Part shown: one piece after another, positions 23,181 through 34,832 of the stretch
Numbering within the stretch: the first letter of the stretch is position 1
How the letters are laid out: every line of letters begins with the position of its first letter
Assembly: GCA_963932465.1 (NCBI GenBank)
Contig: OZ010788.1
Span: forward strand, 671,854,484 to 671,918,483
Source: Maratus speciosus
Lineage: Eukaryota; Arthropoda; Arachnida; Araneae; Salticidae
Direction of reading: 5' to 3'
DNA: 64,000 nt
Position numbers and translations under genes: made by a program
The notes under the pieces: generated by a model
Told to the model about the DNA's origin: nothing
Databases searched by the model: none
The model's input: the letters and a program-made list of their open reading frames with translations, nothing else

Positions 23181-23855
23181 TACAGTGTTAAAAATCTGCT
23201 GATGAAAACTGTCAAGTCAATAAATCGTTTTTAAAAATAACGGTTGTTTGCCATATTATGAAGCGTTCTCATGCGTGAGGATCGGTTAAAATAGCGGTTC
23301 AGTAACCGTTATCTATAAAAACGGTCAATTGACTGGAGAGTTTACTTTTAAAAATTCAACAGCAAAACTCGAAATATCATAATCAGAGTTTACTAATTTA
23401 TAGTTGCTGCAGCACCAAAATTCGGATAAAAAAAGATCGAAATTTTTAACAGTTTATCATGGATTAATATAGTTTTTTCTTCGTGAAAAAAAAATATCTG
23501 TTCAGAAATAAAAATTAATCTTTTTTATAGGCCGGGTCTTTTTTAGACTTTTTTAGGGACCGGGTAAGCTCTATCTCCGCTATATTAAAATACACCAAAT
23601 TTTTGTACATTTTTCTCAGAAATGCTGAAAGAATTTTACTATGCTGTAGAATTTTTAGAGTAGTTTGAGTAACATGCTTTACGTATTTTAACAAACCATT
23701 TTCTTTCTAAGTGAACCTGAAAATTAATTATTAATTATTTATTGAAAGACATTTTTAAATTAGAATTTTTGGTAAGATTTCACTGTCTAAAATAAATAAT
23801 TCTCAATAAATCGTTAAATCCTTGTTTTAAAGTATACAATATAACATAATAAAAG
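23181..23855. other. AT-rich stretch, nothing recognised
   Basis: No supported coding or repeat feature. Confidence 0.4.
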
Positions 23856-24500
23856 TACACTAGATTAATTTTAACACAATTATTCTAATTGGTAAAAAAA
23901 TCATATTAGATGTAAATTTCTAACGGGGCGAAAAATGTCCGGACCAGGATTCGAACCCGGGACCTCCTAGCTGAAGCCGCCAGTGCTCTGCCATCTGAGC
24001 TATCCCGGACGATTCTGGTCGAACTTTTTCACCCAGCTAACTTTGATGATTACAGCATCTGGTCTGAAACCTGGTTCAGCTTAACAGAATAAATCTCAGG
24101 TAATGGAACTCCAGAAATCGCTGGATACGAAATTACACTAGATTAATTTTAACACAATTATTCTAATTTGTAAATAAATCATATTAGATGTAAATGTATG
24201 TAGATGTAACATATTAGATGTTAGATGTAAAGTTTTTCGCCCAGTTGGAAATTTACATCTAATATGATTTGTTTACCAATTAGAATAAATGTGTTAAAAT
24301 TAATCTAGTGTAATTTCGTATCCAGCGATTTCTGGAGTTCCATTACCTGAGATTTATTCTGTTGAGCTGAACCGGTTTCAGACCAGATGCTGTAATCATC
24401 AAGGTGAGCTGGGTGAAAAAGTTCGACCAGAATCGTCCGGGATAGCTCAGATGGCAGACCACTGGCGGCAAATTTACATCTAATATAATAAAAGTAGTTT
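23856..24500. repeat. Inverted pair of tRNA-derived SINE-like units
   Basis: The arms at about 23975-24192 and 24258-24469 are reverse complements around 24225. Both carry CCAGCGATTTCTGGAGTTCC, TCAGACCAGATGCTGTAATC and GAAAAAGTTCGACCAGAATC, leading into the tRNA-like segment on their own strand. The left unit is complete across the tRNA-like region. The right one stops after 35 bases of it and joins a further AAATTTACATCTAATAT block, which also occurs next to the left unit. Confidence 0.65.
23937..24010 (-). tRNA. tRNA-like head of a SINE (not a functional tRNA)
   Basis: Read on the minus strand, the acceptor GTCCGGG pairs fully with TCCGGAC. The D arm GCTC/GAGC, the anticodon stem CTGGC/GCTAG and the T arm CCGGG/CCTGG also pair, with the B box GGTTCGAATCC intact. 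The 7-base loop GGCTTCA would put CTT (Lys) at the anticodon. Two things argue against function: an extra base between the acceptor and position 8, and G instead of U at position 33. A truncated inverted copy is at 24435-24469. It could still act as an internal pol III promoter. Confidence 0.5.
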
Positions 24501-24656
24501 TATAAAATTGAGTTCTTATGTATAATAGATATTCAAAAAAAGGAACCCAAACATGAAAAATCCAAGTTTTGAGAAAAATTCAATTAAATATTTAAATGGC
24601 CATTAAGCTGTGAAGTACTCTTAGAAAAAATGAATAATTCCAACACTTATTTTTTT

Positions 24657-25194
24657 ACCCGACTTCCAAGAAAGGTTATGTGTTTCACGCGTATCTGGGT
24701 ATGTGGATTTCTTTATATCCTCGAAACATCTCAACGGCTGGATGGATTTTAATGAATCAGGTCTCTATCCATTCGTCTTAACCGTCCGATGGTTATAGGC
24801 TAGGGGTTTTTTTATAAATTCAAAATGGCGGCCGTAAAGTACAAAAAGGCGGTAGAGAGGGGGAAAAAATTACGCACCCTATTGAGTGGCATATCATTGG
24901 ACAGGTCTTTCAAAATGAAGACAATGTTTCATTCGCTATTTTACAGTCAAAAGCTCCGTTTAAATATTACACGACATGGAAGTTGTGTAGGTAGGATCTC
25001 TTGCTTTACTGCAACTCTAACCTTCATAGACATCTATAGGCCTCATCAAAACAGTGTTTATAGATAGGAACTAACAATTAAACACAACTTAAAAGTGATC
25101 AATACAAGTAAATAAATAAAAAAGTAAGTAATATAAAAAGTAGTTTCACATTGATGAGAAATAATTGATTAGTTCGCTTTTTACGCAGCCGGGT
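24657..25194 (+). mobile_element. Non-autonomous TIR repeat, copy 2
   Basis: It begins ACCCGACTTCC and ends GCAGCCGGGT, giving short TIRs. It matches 47-583 throughout, including CGAAACA, CACCCTATTGAGTGGC and TGTGTAGGTAGGATC. An 80-codon frame at 24825 is accidental; the other copy lacks it. Confidence 0.65.
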
Positions 25195-25587
25195 TCTTTG
25201 ATTTTTTTAATTTAATTCACTTATTTAATATATAAACATGTGTGACACATCGTTGGAAAGAAAAAAGTTTAAACTATTTAATGATATAAAAAAGTAAAAA
25301 TCTATTTTTTCATCAATTTCCCTTACTTGGTCCCCTAAAGAGTATCAGTATCTATAGGATGTGTCAGTACAAATGCAACTTCGTTAATTTTTCTGCCAAA
25401 ATTTGTAATAAGTGATCGTAATGAATGAATATTTCTCCATACTTTGGGAATTTTTCTTCAAAACTAAAACGCAAAGAAAAATGACGTTTTCTAAAGACAG
25501 AAAGGGAGTTTATTTCCAAAAAAAAAAAAATTATCTTTTAACAGTTAAAAAAGTTTATAGTAAAAATTATTCTTATATATTTTATTT
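25195..25587. other. Nothing recognised
   Basis: AT-rich; the 72-codon frame starting at 25412 has chance composition. Confidence 0.4.
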
Positions 25588-25589
25588 TA

Positions 25590-25807
25590 ACCCTTTCAGA
25601 GGGGCGTGGTGTGTTTATGAACCCACTTAATATTAATTCTCAAACGCTACAATGACACCAGAATTTTGATAAAATATTTTCTATTTAATATGAAAGCGAA
25701 ATATACTCTTTTTCTTATTTCCAATTAAATTTGTTGGTAAATTCCGGTGCCATTCATTTATTTTAACACTTTAGCATTGAAAATGCTAAGCCCCTAAAAG
25801 GATTAAA
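25590..25807. mobile_element. M-family TTAA MITE, copy 2
   Basis: Left end TTAACCCTTTCAGAGGGGCG, right end GCCCCTAAAAGGATTAA, internal GACACCAGAATTTT and TTCCGGTGCCATTCATT, with a CACTTTAGCATTGAAAATGC segment. The terminal match is decayed, but the layout equals copies 4 and 5. Confidence 0.6.
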
Positions 25808-25831
25808 GAACGAGGCAGAAAACATGTTTCT

Positions 25832-26044
25832 TTAGCCCTTTCGAGGGCGGTGTCCTTAAAAAAGGATACCTAATTTTAATTCCAAAAATTGACAAACGGC
25901 ACCAAGAATATTTAGCTAAAATTTTCCTTTTATAATGTACGTGAAAATAAGCAAGTTCATATTTTCTAATATCTTCGTTTATAAATTCTGGTGCCAGTCC
26001 ATTAATTCGTCAGTTTATAAACAGACTCCGCGCCGGAAAGGGTT
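25832..26044. mobile_element. M-family TTAA MITE, copy 3
   Basis: Left end TAGCCCTTTCGAGGGCGG, right end CCGCGCCGGAAAGGGTTTA, internal ACGGCACCAAGAATATTT and TTCTGGTGCCAGTCC. It lies only 25 bp from copy 2, and the flanking TTAA is decayed. Confidence 0.5.
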
Positions 26045-26755
26045 TACCGTCTGCCAACCAGACGTATCGAAGGGATACGACGGGTACGTTCAAAATATTT
26101 ATTCAAACCAGAAATCTCTTTAAAATAAACTAAATGTATAAACCAGACAATAATAAAAATATTTATTTTTATAATTATTTTTATAAATTAAATATTTTAT
26201 TTATTTTTATTAATTAAGTTAACTAGTTAATTAAATAAGTTAAATAATTTTAAATAAAAATTCTGGTGCACAATATTTTTTATAAAACTTGAGTAAAATT
26301 TTCCGTAGTGCTAGGGTTCGGTTTAAAACAACCAGAGTGTTTCATTGTTTTAATTATTTTAATGCTGTTGATTCCTTCCTCTTATCTGTTGTTTCCTTAA
26401 GACAACATTATTTATTTCATTTTATTTCGAGTTATTTTTTGAAGAACAACTCAAGTAACATTCCTTTTGGGTTATTTTTATGCAGAAGAATAAAAATAAG
26501 GGAGAGAAATAGGCGATTGGATTGGCGAAGCCTTCGATAGCTGCTTCGGTTTCTGCATTATCATAGAATAATAGTAAGAACAAATATTCCTTGAGATTTA
26601 TTCGGATTCAAGTTTTGTTTTGATGAAGCTTTTATAAACGTTTCCGTTTTTACATCATTTCAATAAAACCCCACGAACAAGTATTTTGTTGCACTCTGGA
26701 AAAAGACAAGTGTTTCTTTATCTAGGAACAATTAATATAAACCCAAACAAAAATA
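26045..26755. other. AT-rich stretch, nothing recognised
   Basis: The 83-codon frame at 26289 has no family resemblance. No other feature. Confidence 0.4.
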
Positions 26756-27095
26756 GACAGGGTGTCAAAATTAAGCGACCCTGTTTTAAAGGTGTCTACA
26801 GACGAAACTGTTGTTCATAATGTTATGAAATTCTGTGGAGGATATAATAAGAATTATGGAAATTTGTTTGAGTGAAAAAATAGTTCAAAATTTCGCCGCA
26901 AGAGGGCACTTTTTAAAGAAACGCCCATTTAGCATACATTTATTATAGTTTAAAAATTGTATAACAACCAAATATGTTCCATATGTTGGTCATCATTTTT
27001 AGATACTATCTGGAATCGTAAGATAATCTATTCCGTACTTAACCGCAGTGTGTTCAGGAAAATACTAATGTCGTGAAATACTGTCTTTAAGTTGA
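26756..27095 (+). repeat. Mariner-like repeat unit, third copy
   Basis: ACAGGGTGTCAAAATTAAGC and AGGTGTCTACAGACGAAACT open it. It then parallels 17335-17650 through GTGGAGGATATAATAA, GGTCATCATTTTTAG, GGAATCGTAAGATA and GTCGTGAAATACTGTC. Confidence 0.55.
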
Positions 27096-27370
27096 ATTAA
27101 AGCGAGAATTAATGTAAGAATATCGACTGTATTGGTACACACACGTGCAGACACACACAAAATAGAGCAGAAATTGAGCACTCGTAATTTGGCGAGTTTG
27201 ATTGTTCTTTTACTCGCCAAATGAAGCATTTTGTCGCGATTTGGTGCAATAGCGAGCGGCAGCGAGAACCCTGGTTGAATCTAACCGTAACTCTGATTCA
27301 GCATTTAATTTATTCTTTAAATTAGTTTCCAATTAAAAAAGGGAAGATAATGCACTCTTAAATTGATTGA

Positions 27371-27757
27371 TTTTGCTAAACACAAGCAGTACGTTTAGAT
27401 CTGTCTCATAAATGAGAGGCCGGTTCGTGGGGAAAATTTTGGTATTGTAAAATTTAAAATAGCATCTCTACCGCTTTTACGATATATTTTTCTTCGCTAT
27501 TTCCTTCGCGTATCACTATCGGAAAGTTTGCGCACCAGAAGTAATACGCCAACTATAAGTTTATTTTGCTAAACACAAGCAGTACGTTTAGATCTGTCTC
27601 ATAAATGAGAGGCCTGTTCGCGGGGAAAATTTTGGATTTGTACAATTCAAAACAGCATCTCTATCGCTTTTACGATATATTTTTCTTCGCTATTTCCTTC
27701 GCGTATTACTATCGGGAAGTTTGCGTACCAGAAGTAATACGTCAACTATAAGTTTAA
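27371..27757 (+). repeat. Tandem duplication, 193-bp period
   Basis: Two head-to-tail copies (27371-27563, 27564-27757) start TTTTGCTAAACACAAGCAG and end CAACTATAAGTTTA. They differ at about a dozen positions with almost no indels, which makes this one of the youngest duplications in the window. No coding frame is conserved. Confidence 0.75.
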
Positions 27758-28629
27758 TAAACTCTTGTCTGGAGAAATCATTGCATCTGATATTTACAAG
27801 TATAAATTAAAAAAAGATGTAAATATTGACAATGTAAGTACAGTTGTTACATTTAACGAAGTTCGATTAAATATTAACTAAATTTATAATTTGCATAATT
27901 TTTCTGAAATCATGTATACTTTTAATGTAATTCGTTTTGATTGATAAATTCCAAATGATTTCATTAAGGATTTCACTCGAGATTTACTTGTCTTTGTTTC
28001 CAAAGCTTTGATTAAAAGAAGTTCTCAATCTTAGGATATTTAGCCTTGGGATTTGTTTTCTACATTAGGAAATTCTCTAAGGGAAAACTGATTTCTGCAA
28101 TTTTCTTCAGAGACTAGATAATTAAAAGGAGAAGTGCAGGATATATTTCAATACGCTCTATTAAATCGTCTTTCTACATGTAATGCAATATTTATATTTT
28201 TTGGTTATAGTATATATATATATATATATATACAGGGTGTCTGGAGAGTTTGTATTGGTTAATTAACTCTAGAAGTACAAATCGGATTTTAAAAAAGGAA
28301 AAATACTTATATAGTTTTAAATTTCAGCAGGGAAATTACGCTCAAAATTATTGAATATTTAATATGTATTAAATATGGAATAATATCTGTTAAGTGTTTT
28401 AAAAAAAGTATTCAGTGTTACAAAAGCTGACACCCCACCCCAACAACCTGGGAGTCAGAGTGGCTCAACTTTAGCTTCCAATATTGTTTCAAATCAAAAT
28501 AATTTCATAATAATCAAAGAAGGATAAAAAATAAAAGAAGTCTTTTTCAGAAGCTAAAAATCAATCTTCTAAGATAAATGAATTGTGTACATATAATATT
28601 TCAAATCTTCCCAATAAATCTGTTTTCGT
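27758..28629. other. AT-rich; (TA)n and one possible TIR end
   Basis: (TA)n at 28210-28232 runs into ACAGGGTGTCTGGAGAG, which resembles a mariner-type left end. A partner end was not found. Similar ACAGGATGTCTGCAAATTA follows a (TG)n/(TA)n run at 63204. Confidence 0.4.
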
Positions 28630-29450
28630 CATTCCTTTGGATTAGTATCTGCAAAGATTTTACCTTACTTATATAAACAGAAGATGGATTTTCGTATGAT
28701 TTCTATAAAATGCGTCTTTCATTTGACTTTTTTACATACAATTCAATATCTAACATTTTCTTTCATCTTATATCTGTATTACTATTTAAAGCACTCCATT
28801 ACAGATCACAGAATTTCTGTTTGTTTTCCATTTTTTTTTTCAAGATTTAAATTATACACTCAGATTATCACGTGTTTCTTAATATATATATTCTGCATAG
28901 AAGATTGCACCTTAATTATATAAATAGAAGGTAAATTTTTCATTCCTGTACATCGATATTCTAAAGGAATTTCTATAAAAGTATTTAACATGTTTAATGC
29001 TTTTCACTTTTATTTATTACTTCTAAACCAATTTCTAATATTTTCCTTCAACTAATATTTATATAACATTGTAAAACCTTCCTTTACTAAATCACAGGAT
29101 TTCTGTTTGTTTTTCTGTTTCTGAAGATTTAAATTGTATACGTTAACTTATCGCATATGCTTTAATTTATGTTCTGCATAGCACAGTGCACCTAAATTGC
29201 ATAATAGTTGGTAAAAGTTTCAGTTCAATTAAGTGCATTTGAAAGGGATTGTCGTGAAAGACTTAAAAATGTTACAGCTTTTCATTCAACTTGTATTTTA
29301 ATCCGATTGTAACATTTCCTCTTAAAAAGTTTTTGTGTAAGCAACCAATTTGTTACTAATCGCCTGATTTCTATTTGATTTGTAATATCTTAGGATTGAA
29401 ATTGTACATATTGAATTATCACACATTGGTTCTCTTTAACGGTTCATAAT
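28630..29450 (+). repeat. Three degenerate tandem units, ~250-280 bp
   Basis: Each unit has 'TTYTGCATAG..GATT/AGTGCACC TTAATTATATAA' (about 28655, 28903, 29183), then a stretch ending ATCACAGRATTTCTGTTTG (28812, 29094; weaker at 29362) and AGATTTAAATTRTAYAC. Identity is moderate to low. Nothing suggests coding. Confidence 0.45.
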
Positions 29451-29456
29451 TCCCTA

Positions 29457-29693
29457 CACTGTAAAAGAAGAACGGGCTAAAAGACGGAAATTGCACTGGC
29501 AATCGAGATGTCAGTGCTATTTCCGCATTTTTAACAAAGTTTTCCTCCGCAAATTTTAGAAAAATGGAACTTTTTCTGTAATTTATGGGGGTAAAGTTCC
29601 GTTAAAAAACGGAAATGATACCGTCGTCTCGATTGCCAGTACAATTTCCGTATTTTATTCCGTTTTTTTTTTCTTTTTTTTTTTTTTACAGTG
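29457..29693. mobile_element. CACTG-ended MITE, ~237 bp
   Basis: The ends CACTGTAAAAGAAG and CACTGTAAAAAAAA (read inward) are followed on both sides by ACGGAAATTG(C/T)ACTGGCAATC and GAGA. The right arm contains long T runs. Related sequence is inside the element at 42774-45647. Confidence 0.6.
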
Positions 29694-29890
29694 GGCACAC
29701 AATGTTTCTTTAGTACCATTATTATAAGAAAGGATTATTTCAGTAAATTTATCTTTCCTTCTATATTAAATGATGAGCGATTAATACATCTATTTAATGT
29801 TTTTGAATCGCCGATACATGCAGTGAATCTATTCGAAATATAGCTTTAAATATTTCATGCCAAGTCGTTATAAAACAAAAATGAAAATAA

Positions 29891-30670
29891 ACTAGTCGGA
29901 TGTGCCAATCCAAAAACTTTCTTCTATCACAAACATGTTAATACTTCAAAATTCGCTATCACAGAGTCAAAATAAATGGCAATCTATGACCATCATAAGA
30001 TTCTAAAGATATAAAATTCCGTGCATTAGTTTTTGAGATATGGGTATCGGTAAAATTATGTAAATCATGCAAAATGCAACATAGCACCGCTACCTGTTGG
30101 GTGATTTACACCAAAACGTAATCAGCAACAACTTATGTCAAAGTTTAGCTGAAACTGAAGTTCGATGAAAATTCATGCATTAGTTCTTGAGACAGAGCTA
30201 ATGCGGAAACCGTGAAAAACGCAGCTAAGCAGCGCCACCTGTTGGGCGATTAACATCAAAACTTAATCAGTAACAACTTGTGCCAACATCTAACTGAATC
30301 TGAAGTTAGATGAAAATTCGTGCATTAGTTCTTGAGATAGAGCTAATGCGGAAACCGTTAAAAAGGCAGCATAGCAGCGTCACATTTTAGGCGATTTACA
30401 CCAAACCTAATCAGCACCAATTTATATCAGGGACTAACTGAATATAATTTTTTCTAAATTCCGTTCATTAATTCTTGAGATAGAACACTCACAAAATTTC
30501 TGTCATATACAGACAGATAGACTCACGGAGTCACAGGATCACAGGCATACATTTTCTAAAAACCCTCAAATTGTGTTCAGGACCTTCTAAAACGTATAAA
30601 TCTGTCTAAAACCGGAAGTCGAAAATTTTCGCGAATCCAGTACTTCATTATTGTAAAGATAGAAGAAAGT
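29891..30670 (+). repeat. Repeat A, copy 2
   Basis: It starts ACTAGTCGGATGTGCCAATC. After about 190 bases come three consecutive internal units, each with GCACCTGTTGGGCGATTTAC-type and CTGAATCTGAAGTTCGATGA-type blocks and TTCTTGAGATAGAGCTA. Unit anchors lie at 30093, 30238 and 30383 (145 bp apart). The tail runs through TTTTAGAAAATG and GTCCTGAAC equivalents to a GATAGAAGAAAGTA end. No coding frame. Confidence 0.7.
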
Positions 30671-30901
30671 AAAAATGCTTTAATATAAGGTTTTATTTAC
30701 ATGTCAGACCGGTTAATATAAACAAGAAAAAAGATTGCAAATATTAATATAAAAGATTGCAAAAAGTTTGACATATTTGGAGTTAATGTTCTGGAATTAA
30801 ACGTATTTACACGATTCAAGTTATCAAGTAATCAAAATAATCCGGTTCAAAAGTCCATGCTTTTTAGTTACTCATTCGGTTGTTTTGCATTTACCTTTTT
30901 A

Positions 30902-31300
30902 GGGGCGTTCTTAATTATATAAATACGTAGCACCGTCATTCGGTCCGTCTGTCAGTGCGCATATAACAGAGCAAAAACTATCCAACCGAATGGTCTGAAA
31001 TTCCAAATATATAATTACTGCAAAATTTTTTCGCGTAAATTTCAATTTTGAAAAACGGATGTATAGTTTAATTACAGTGAAAGTCAAAAGTTTTCAGTTA
31101 CATGACGACCTATGGGAAAAAATATTTCAAGTGCATTTTAATGGCATTACAGCCTTTCGAACATTATGAAATCGATAAGCACTTATGAAGTGCACTAAAA
31201 TATACATGCAGTACGCTATGCGGTGCAAAAAATATTTATAAAACTAGTTATAGTAAGATCGCACCACATTTGCCACGTTTGACGTGCAATTTCCAATTAG
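30902..31300 (+). repeat. Repeat B, copy 1
   Basis: It opens GGGGCGTTCTTAATTATATA. Shared blocks are GCATATAACAGAGCAAAAAC, CCGAATGGTCTGAAATT, GGATGTATAGTTTAAT, CTTATGAAGTGCACTAAAAT and ATATTTATAAAACTAGTTAT. The start and the GGTGCGTTCGTATTATAA-like inverse near the end suggest weak TIRs. Confidence 0.6.
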
Positions 31301-31479
31301 TTTGTCTAGTTGCTTTCTTCATTGCGGCCTCAATTAATATCGGTCAGCGTTTTACAGTTCTGCACCGCAAACCTTTATTCTTGTATTTTACAGTATTCCA
31401 CTAAATACAACAAGTCGGAAATTGTACGACAAACGTGGCAAATGAGGTTCGTTCGTATTATAACTTGTTTTATAAATAT
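31228..31479. repeat. Inverted repeat at the end of repeat B
   Basis: The arms 31228-31296 and 31409-31479 are reverse complements (TTGCCACGTTTGACGTGCAA against TTGTACGACAAACGTGGCAA, and ATAAAACTAGTTATAGTA against its inverse), with a 110-base unrelated spacer. Confidence 0.6.
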
Positions 31480-32569
31480 TAAGATCTGAATGCCTTAGCT
31501 GTTGCACTCTTCTGCATGGACAAGATTAAAAAAAACTACTCAATGGGTCTTCTTGTATTTTTTTTAATTAGAGCATATTTAATTGCATTCGATATGAATT
31601 AAAGCTTTTGCTAAAATTATTTTAAAAAACTTATTAACAAATAGAACGAATTTTTTAGAACGAATTTTTTAACAAAAAAAAATGTTTTTCTTTCTTTTAT
31701 CAGCCATTACATATTTTTTTTTTAATAAATTTATGGGTTCCTTTGATTTAACTTAGAAGCTATACTCACGAAGTTTACGAAAAAAATTTATTTTTGTTTT
31801 TCAGATAATTCTACAAGGCGCTATCATGCCCACCGCCCAGACGAAATTTTCCAAAGCAGTTGATTTGTAGATTTAGAGTAGAAGGAACAAAATCCTATAA
31901 ATAAATTCTCGTGCATAACTTAAGATATGTACAATAAACTGTTAAAATTTCAAAAAGATCCATTATGCAGTTTTCTTTTTAAAAAATCATAAAAAAGCGC
32001 TATTTTTAGACTCCTAAGGTAGAAGGTCCGCTTAATTCATATCAAAAATCTGAAAGAATGCCATTTTATTAATCTGTGTATCATAACATTTTCCAAATTT
32101 TGAAAAAAATATGTATAAATGAGTGATTTTTGACAAAACCTAGTGTTAGTATAAAGTAATTTTTAGCATCCATATCAATGTTAAAAGAAATGAAGGCATA
32201 TAAATACTAAAATAGCCGATTTTTTTTTTTCTAGAGTTTACGACATCAGCTTTTGCAGAGTTTGTGTATTATTCCGTGATAGTGACGTCCCATGCATACT
32301 TTTCTATAGATGTTATTTAAGACTGGATTGTAAACGTGAAATCCGTCAGCGGATACCAATGACGTCATTTTATGTAAAATAAAACGTTTTAAACTGAAAT
32401 ATGTTTTGTATTATCTATATTTATATTTTTTTTTTCATCGGGGGGGGGGGGGGGGGGCGACACTAAATTCTGAAAAAGCAGAATTCTTGATTGTTTATAC
32501 TCTTACATGGGAAAACATGCACCTTACTAATCCTGTAAAAAGTTCCTCGTATATTTATTTCTGCACACA
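31480..32569. other. AT-rich; 18-base G run
   Basis: A G18 homopolymer at 32440-32457 directly follows a T-rich stretch. Otherwise nothing is recognised. Confidence 0.5.
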
Positions 32570-32900
32570 TAACTAATCTCTACAAACATCACTACTAATT
32601 TACATATCAATGAATTGTTATTCGATTCGCAATTTTCTGCTGTTTAAATTACAACTCGTCTCTCAGTAGATACCGGTCTCTTAGGCATATCCTCGTTTCC
32701 TTGGGCTTAATTTTACTTTGGGAGGCTACTGAAGAAGAAATTAACTTCCATAAACTTAGTTTGAAATCTAGATTTAGTTCTCCATGTCTAATGCTTTTGA
32801 CAAATTAATTCCCTTTTCACGCGTGAGTAAATATACAAGATTTAGTATGAAATCCAACTGCATGATCCTTCATTTAACGATATTTGTAAACTTCAGTGTA
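32570..32900 (+). repeat. Repeat C, copy 1
   Basis: Blocks in order: GATTCGCAATTTTCTGC, TTTAAATTACAACTCGTCTC, AGATACCGGTCTCTTAG, TTCCTTGGGCTTAATTTTAC, GAAGAAATTAACTTCC, TAATGCTTTTGACAAATTAA. The same order occurs in four other copies, all on this strand. Confidence 0.6.
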
Positions 32901-32948
32901 TGTTTAGATGCAAAAAAAATTAAAACAGCAGAATAATTTTGTTTTTGT

Positions 32949-33170
32949 GAAGTTGCTTCGAAAACACTAAAGATTTCAAAGTACTCATTAATTTGCTGTA
33001 AGTGATAAACGTAAATTTTAAAACGGCAAAATACCTTTATTTATTTACACTTCTGTAATAATGTAATAATGTAATTCTTAAATGTAAATAAATAAAGGTA
33101 TTTTGCAGTTTTAAAATTTATGTTTATCACTTATAGCAAATTAATGGGTACTTTGATGTTTTGAAGTGAT
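32949..33170. repeat. Hairpin-forming inverted repeat
   Basis: The arms of about 95 bp (32955-33053 and 33084-33165) are nearly perfect inverses, for example AAAATACCTTTATTTATTTA against TAAATAAATAAAGGTATTTT. The loop is 30 bases. It looks like a MITE without identified ends, or a fold-back duplication. Confidence 0.65.
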
Positions 33171-33310
33171 TTTTATATATAGTTTATAACGATAAAGATT
33201 TGTTTATAAAAAATTATTAGTTTTAATATCGGTACAGATATTCATTCAAATATAAAAAAAGGACATTGTTTTCTTACTGGAATGACTCTATTCTAAAAAA
33301 AAGTAGCTTA

Positions 33311-34628
33311 CGCTGTCACCGCCGCCGCCGTCACCGATTTTTAATTTTTTGGGACCGGAGGTCTTTCTCCGTCAATATTAAGAAAAATACTGCATACAAA
33401 AATATGAAAATCGGCAGTATTATAGAGAAATGTTTGATAAACACGCTGATGCAGACAATTTTCAAATCGAATAACTATTTTAAGAGATATTTAATGCTAC
33501 AGTTGGACAAAATCATTCCATTAAAAAAGTTTTATAGGAGCAAAAACTATTCATGGGAATTAATTCATTTTTAGATCATTTTATACGTTAGACTTTCCCG
33601 GTGTGTAGACTGCATTCACTTTTTTAATTTGACTTATTTTTTCAGATTTTATTTCTATTTTAATTTCAAATTTTCAGCATTTTGAGGGATATTTTTTGCT
33701 TATTTTAGAAAATGCTATTAATTTAAACTGCTGCCAACTGTATAAACAGCGCAAATAATAATGTTTGCTTCAAATTAAAAATTTATTTACACTTGACTAT
33801 TATTAACAGAAAAAAAATTTCAAATGAGAATTAAATAATTACGTATGAAAAGCAGGAACTTGTTGGAAATTACTTCATAAAAACTATATTTGCACGTGAA
33901 TTTTAAAAGAGAAAGGATATTGTAAAATAATAAATTCATTAACATGCGTTAGAAGTCTTAAATAGGAGAAATTACGTCACATTTACGTCACATTACACTT
34001 ATTACGTAAAATGAACTAAAAGTAATATTGCAAAACAGTTTAAATTTAAAAATTGCGCGAGACATTAATTTGATATTTTGAGATTATATTAAAAAGATGA
34101 ATATTAATTTTATTGAACTCGTTTAGACTGCTTTAGAGCGACTATTTAGTAATTTAATAAAAATAAAAAAAAGATTACAAGCTGAAAATGAAGTGTCATC
34201 AACAAAAAATATGATCTGAAAGAGAAAAATCTGTGAAGCAGAAAATAAATAAATTTCTTAAATGGTTTAGTTAAGATTCGTTAACCTTCTGTGTCATTTC
34301 CGTCAAAAGAAGGCATTGGTATTTGTAAAATATGTTTGCATTTTGATGCAGATTTACTTATTATATTAGCTTATTTTGAACTGATTTTATATAATCAAAG
34401 ACGAAAACAGCCATTGTATCTTTTAACAGCAGCTGATTTTTCCTTAAAATTCCCCAATCGAAGAGAAATGAATAGAAACCCGTTTATAGGGAGATCGCCC
34501 CTGTTTTTTAAATTATAATTCAATCTTTTAAAATATTTTTAAATACGATTAAATTAGCGTGCATTTAGATACTGCGGTGTCTGAACAAAAGTTGGTGAGC
34601 GTAGCTCGGAGGAGGCCGAGCCCCCTAG
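33311..34628 (+). mobile_element. Helitron-like unit 1
   Basis: The 3' end has GTTGGTGAGCGTA, a hairpin GCTCGG/CCGAGC, then CCCCCTAG and a following T. This is the Helitron pattern of hairpin plus CTAG with a T outside. The whole unit is repeated directly at 34833-36043, starting at GCTGTCACCGCCGCC. A 102-codon frame at 33266 spans the start but has no Rep or helicase motifs, and the second unit does not preserve it. Non-autonomous. Confidence 0.45.
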
Positions 34629-34832
34629 TATTATATAAAATTAGAATATTGCATAAAACTTTAAAGCTCTAAATTTAAATAGTATTACTTTTGATTGCAC
34701 TGTCAAAATAATTCTGTATTTTATTACAAAAGGTTTCTGAGACCCAGGCTGCCAACACATTTGCTTTAAATTTGAAAGCTGCTGTCTTTAAGAGTTCTAT
34801 TCTTAAAAAAAAAAAAAAAAATAATAATTAAT

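Noticed and set aside
23937..24010. Functional tRNA-Lys gene
   Set aside because: The fold is good, but an extra base near position 8, G33 and a truncated inverted twin indicate a SINE.
24825..25067. 80-codon frame beginning MAAVKYKK
   Set aside because: It sits inside a non-coding repeat; the second copy at 47-583 is disrupted at the same place.
28210..28232. (TA)n runs at 986, 28210 and 53001 as regulatory elements
   Set aside because: Ordinary microsatellites in AT-rich DNA; no further evidence.
30085..30500. CRISPR-like array from evenly spaced repeats
   Set aside because: Units are long, degenerate and contiguous without unique spacers, the DNA is eukaryotic, and the same units are dispersed; it is the internal satellite of repeat A.
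33266..33574. 102-codon frame as a gene
   Set aside because: It lies across the start of a Helitron-like unit, has no Rep/helicase or other motif, and the direct repeat of the unit at 34833 does not keep the frame.
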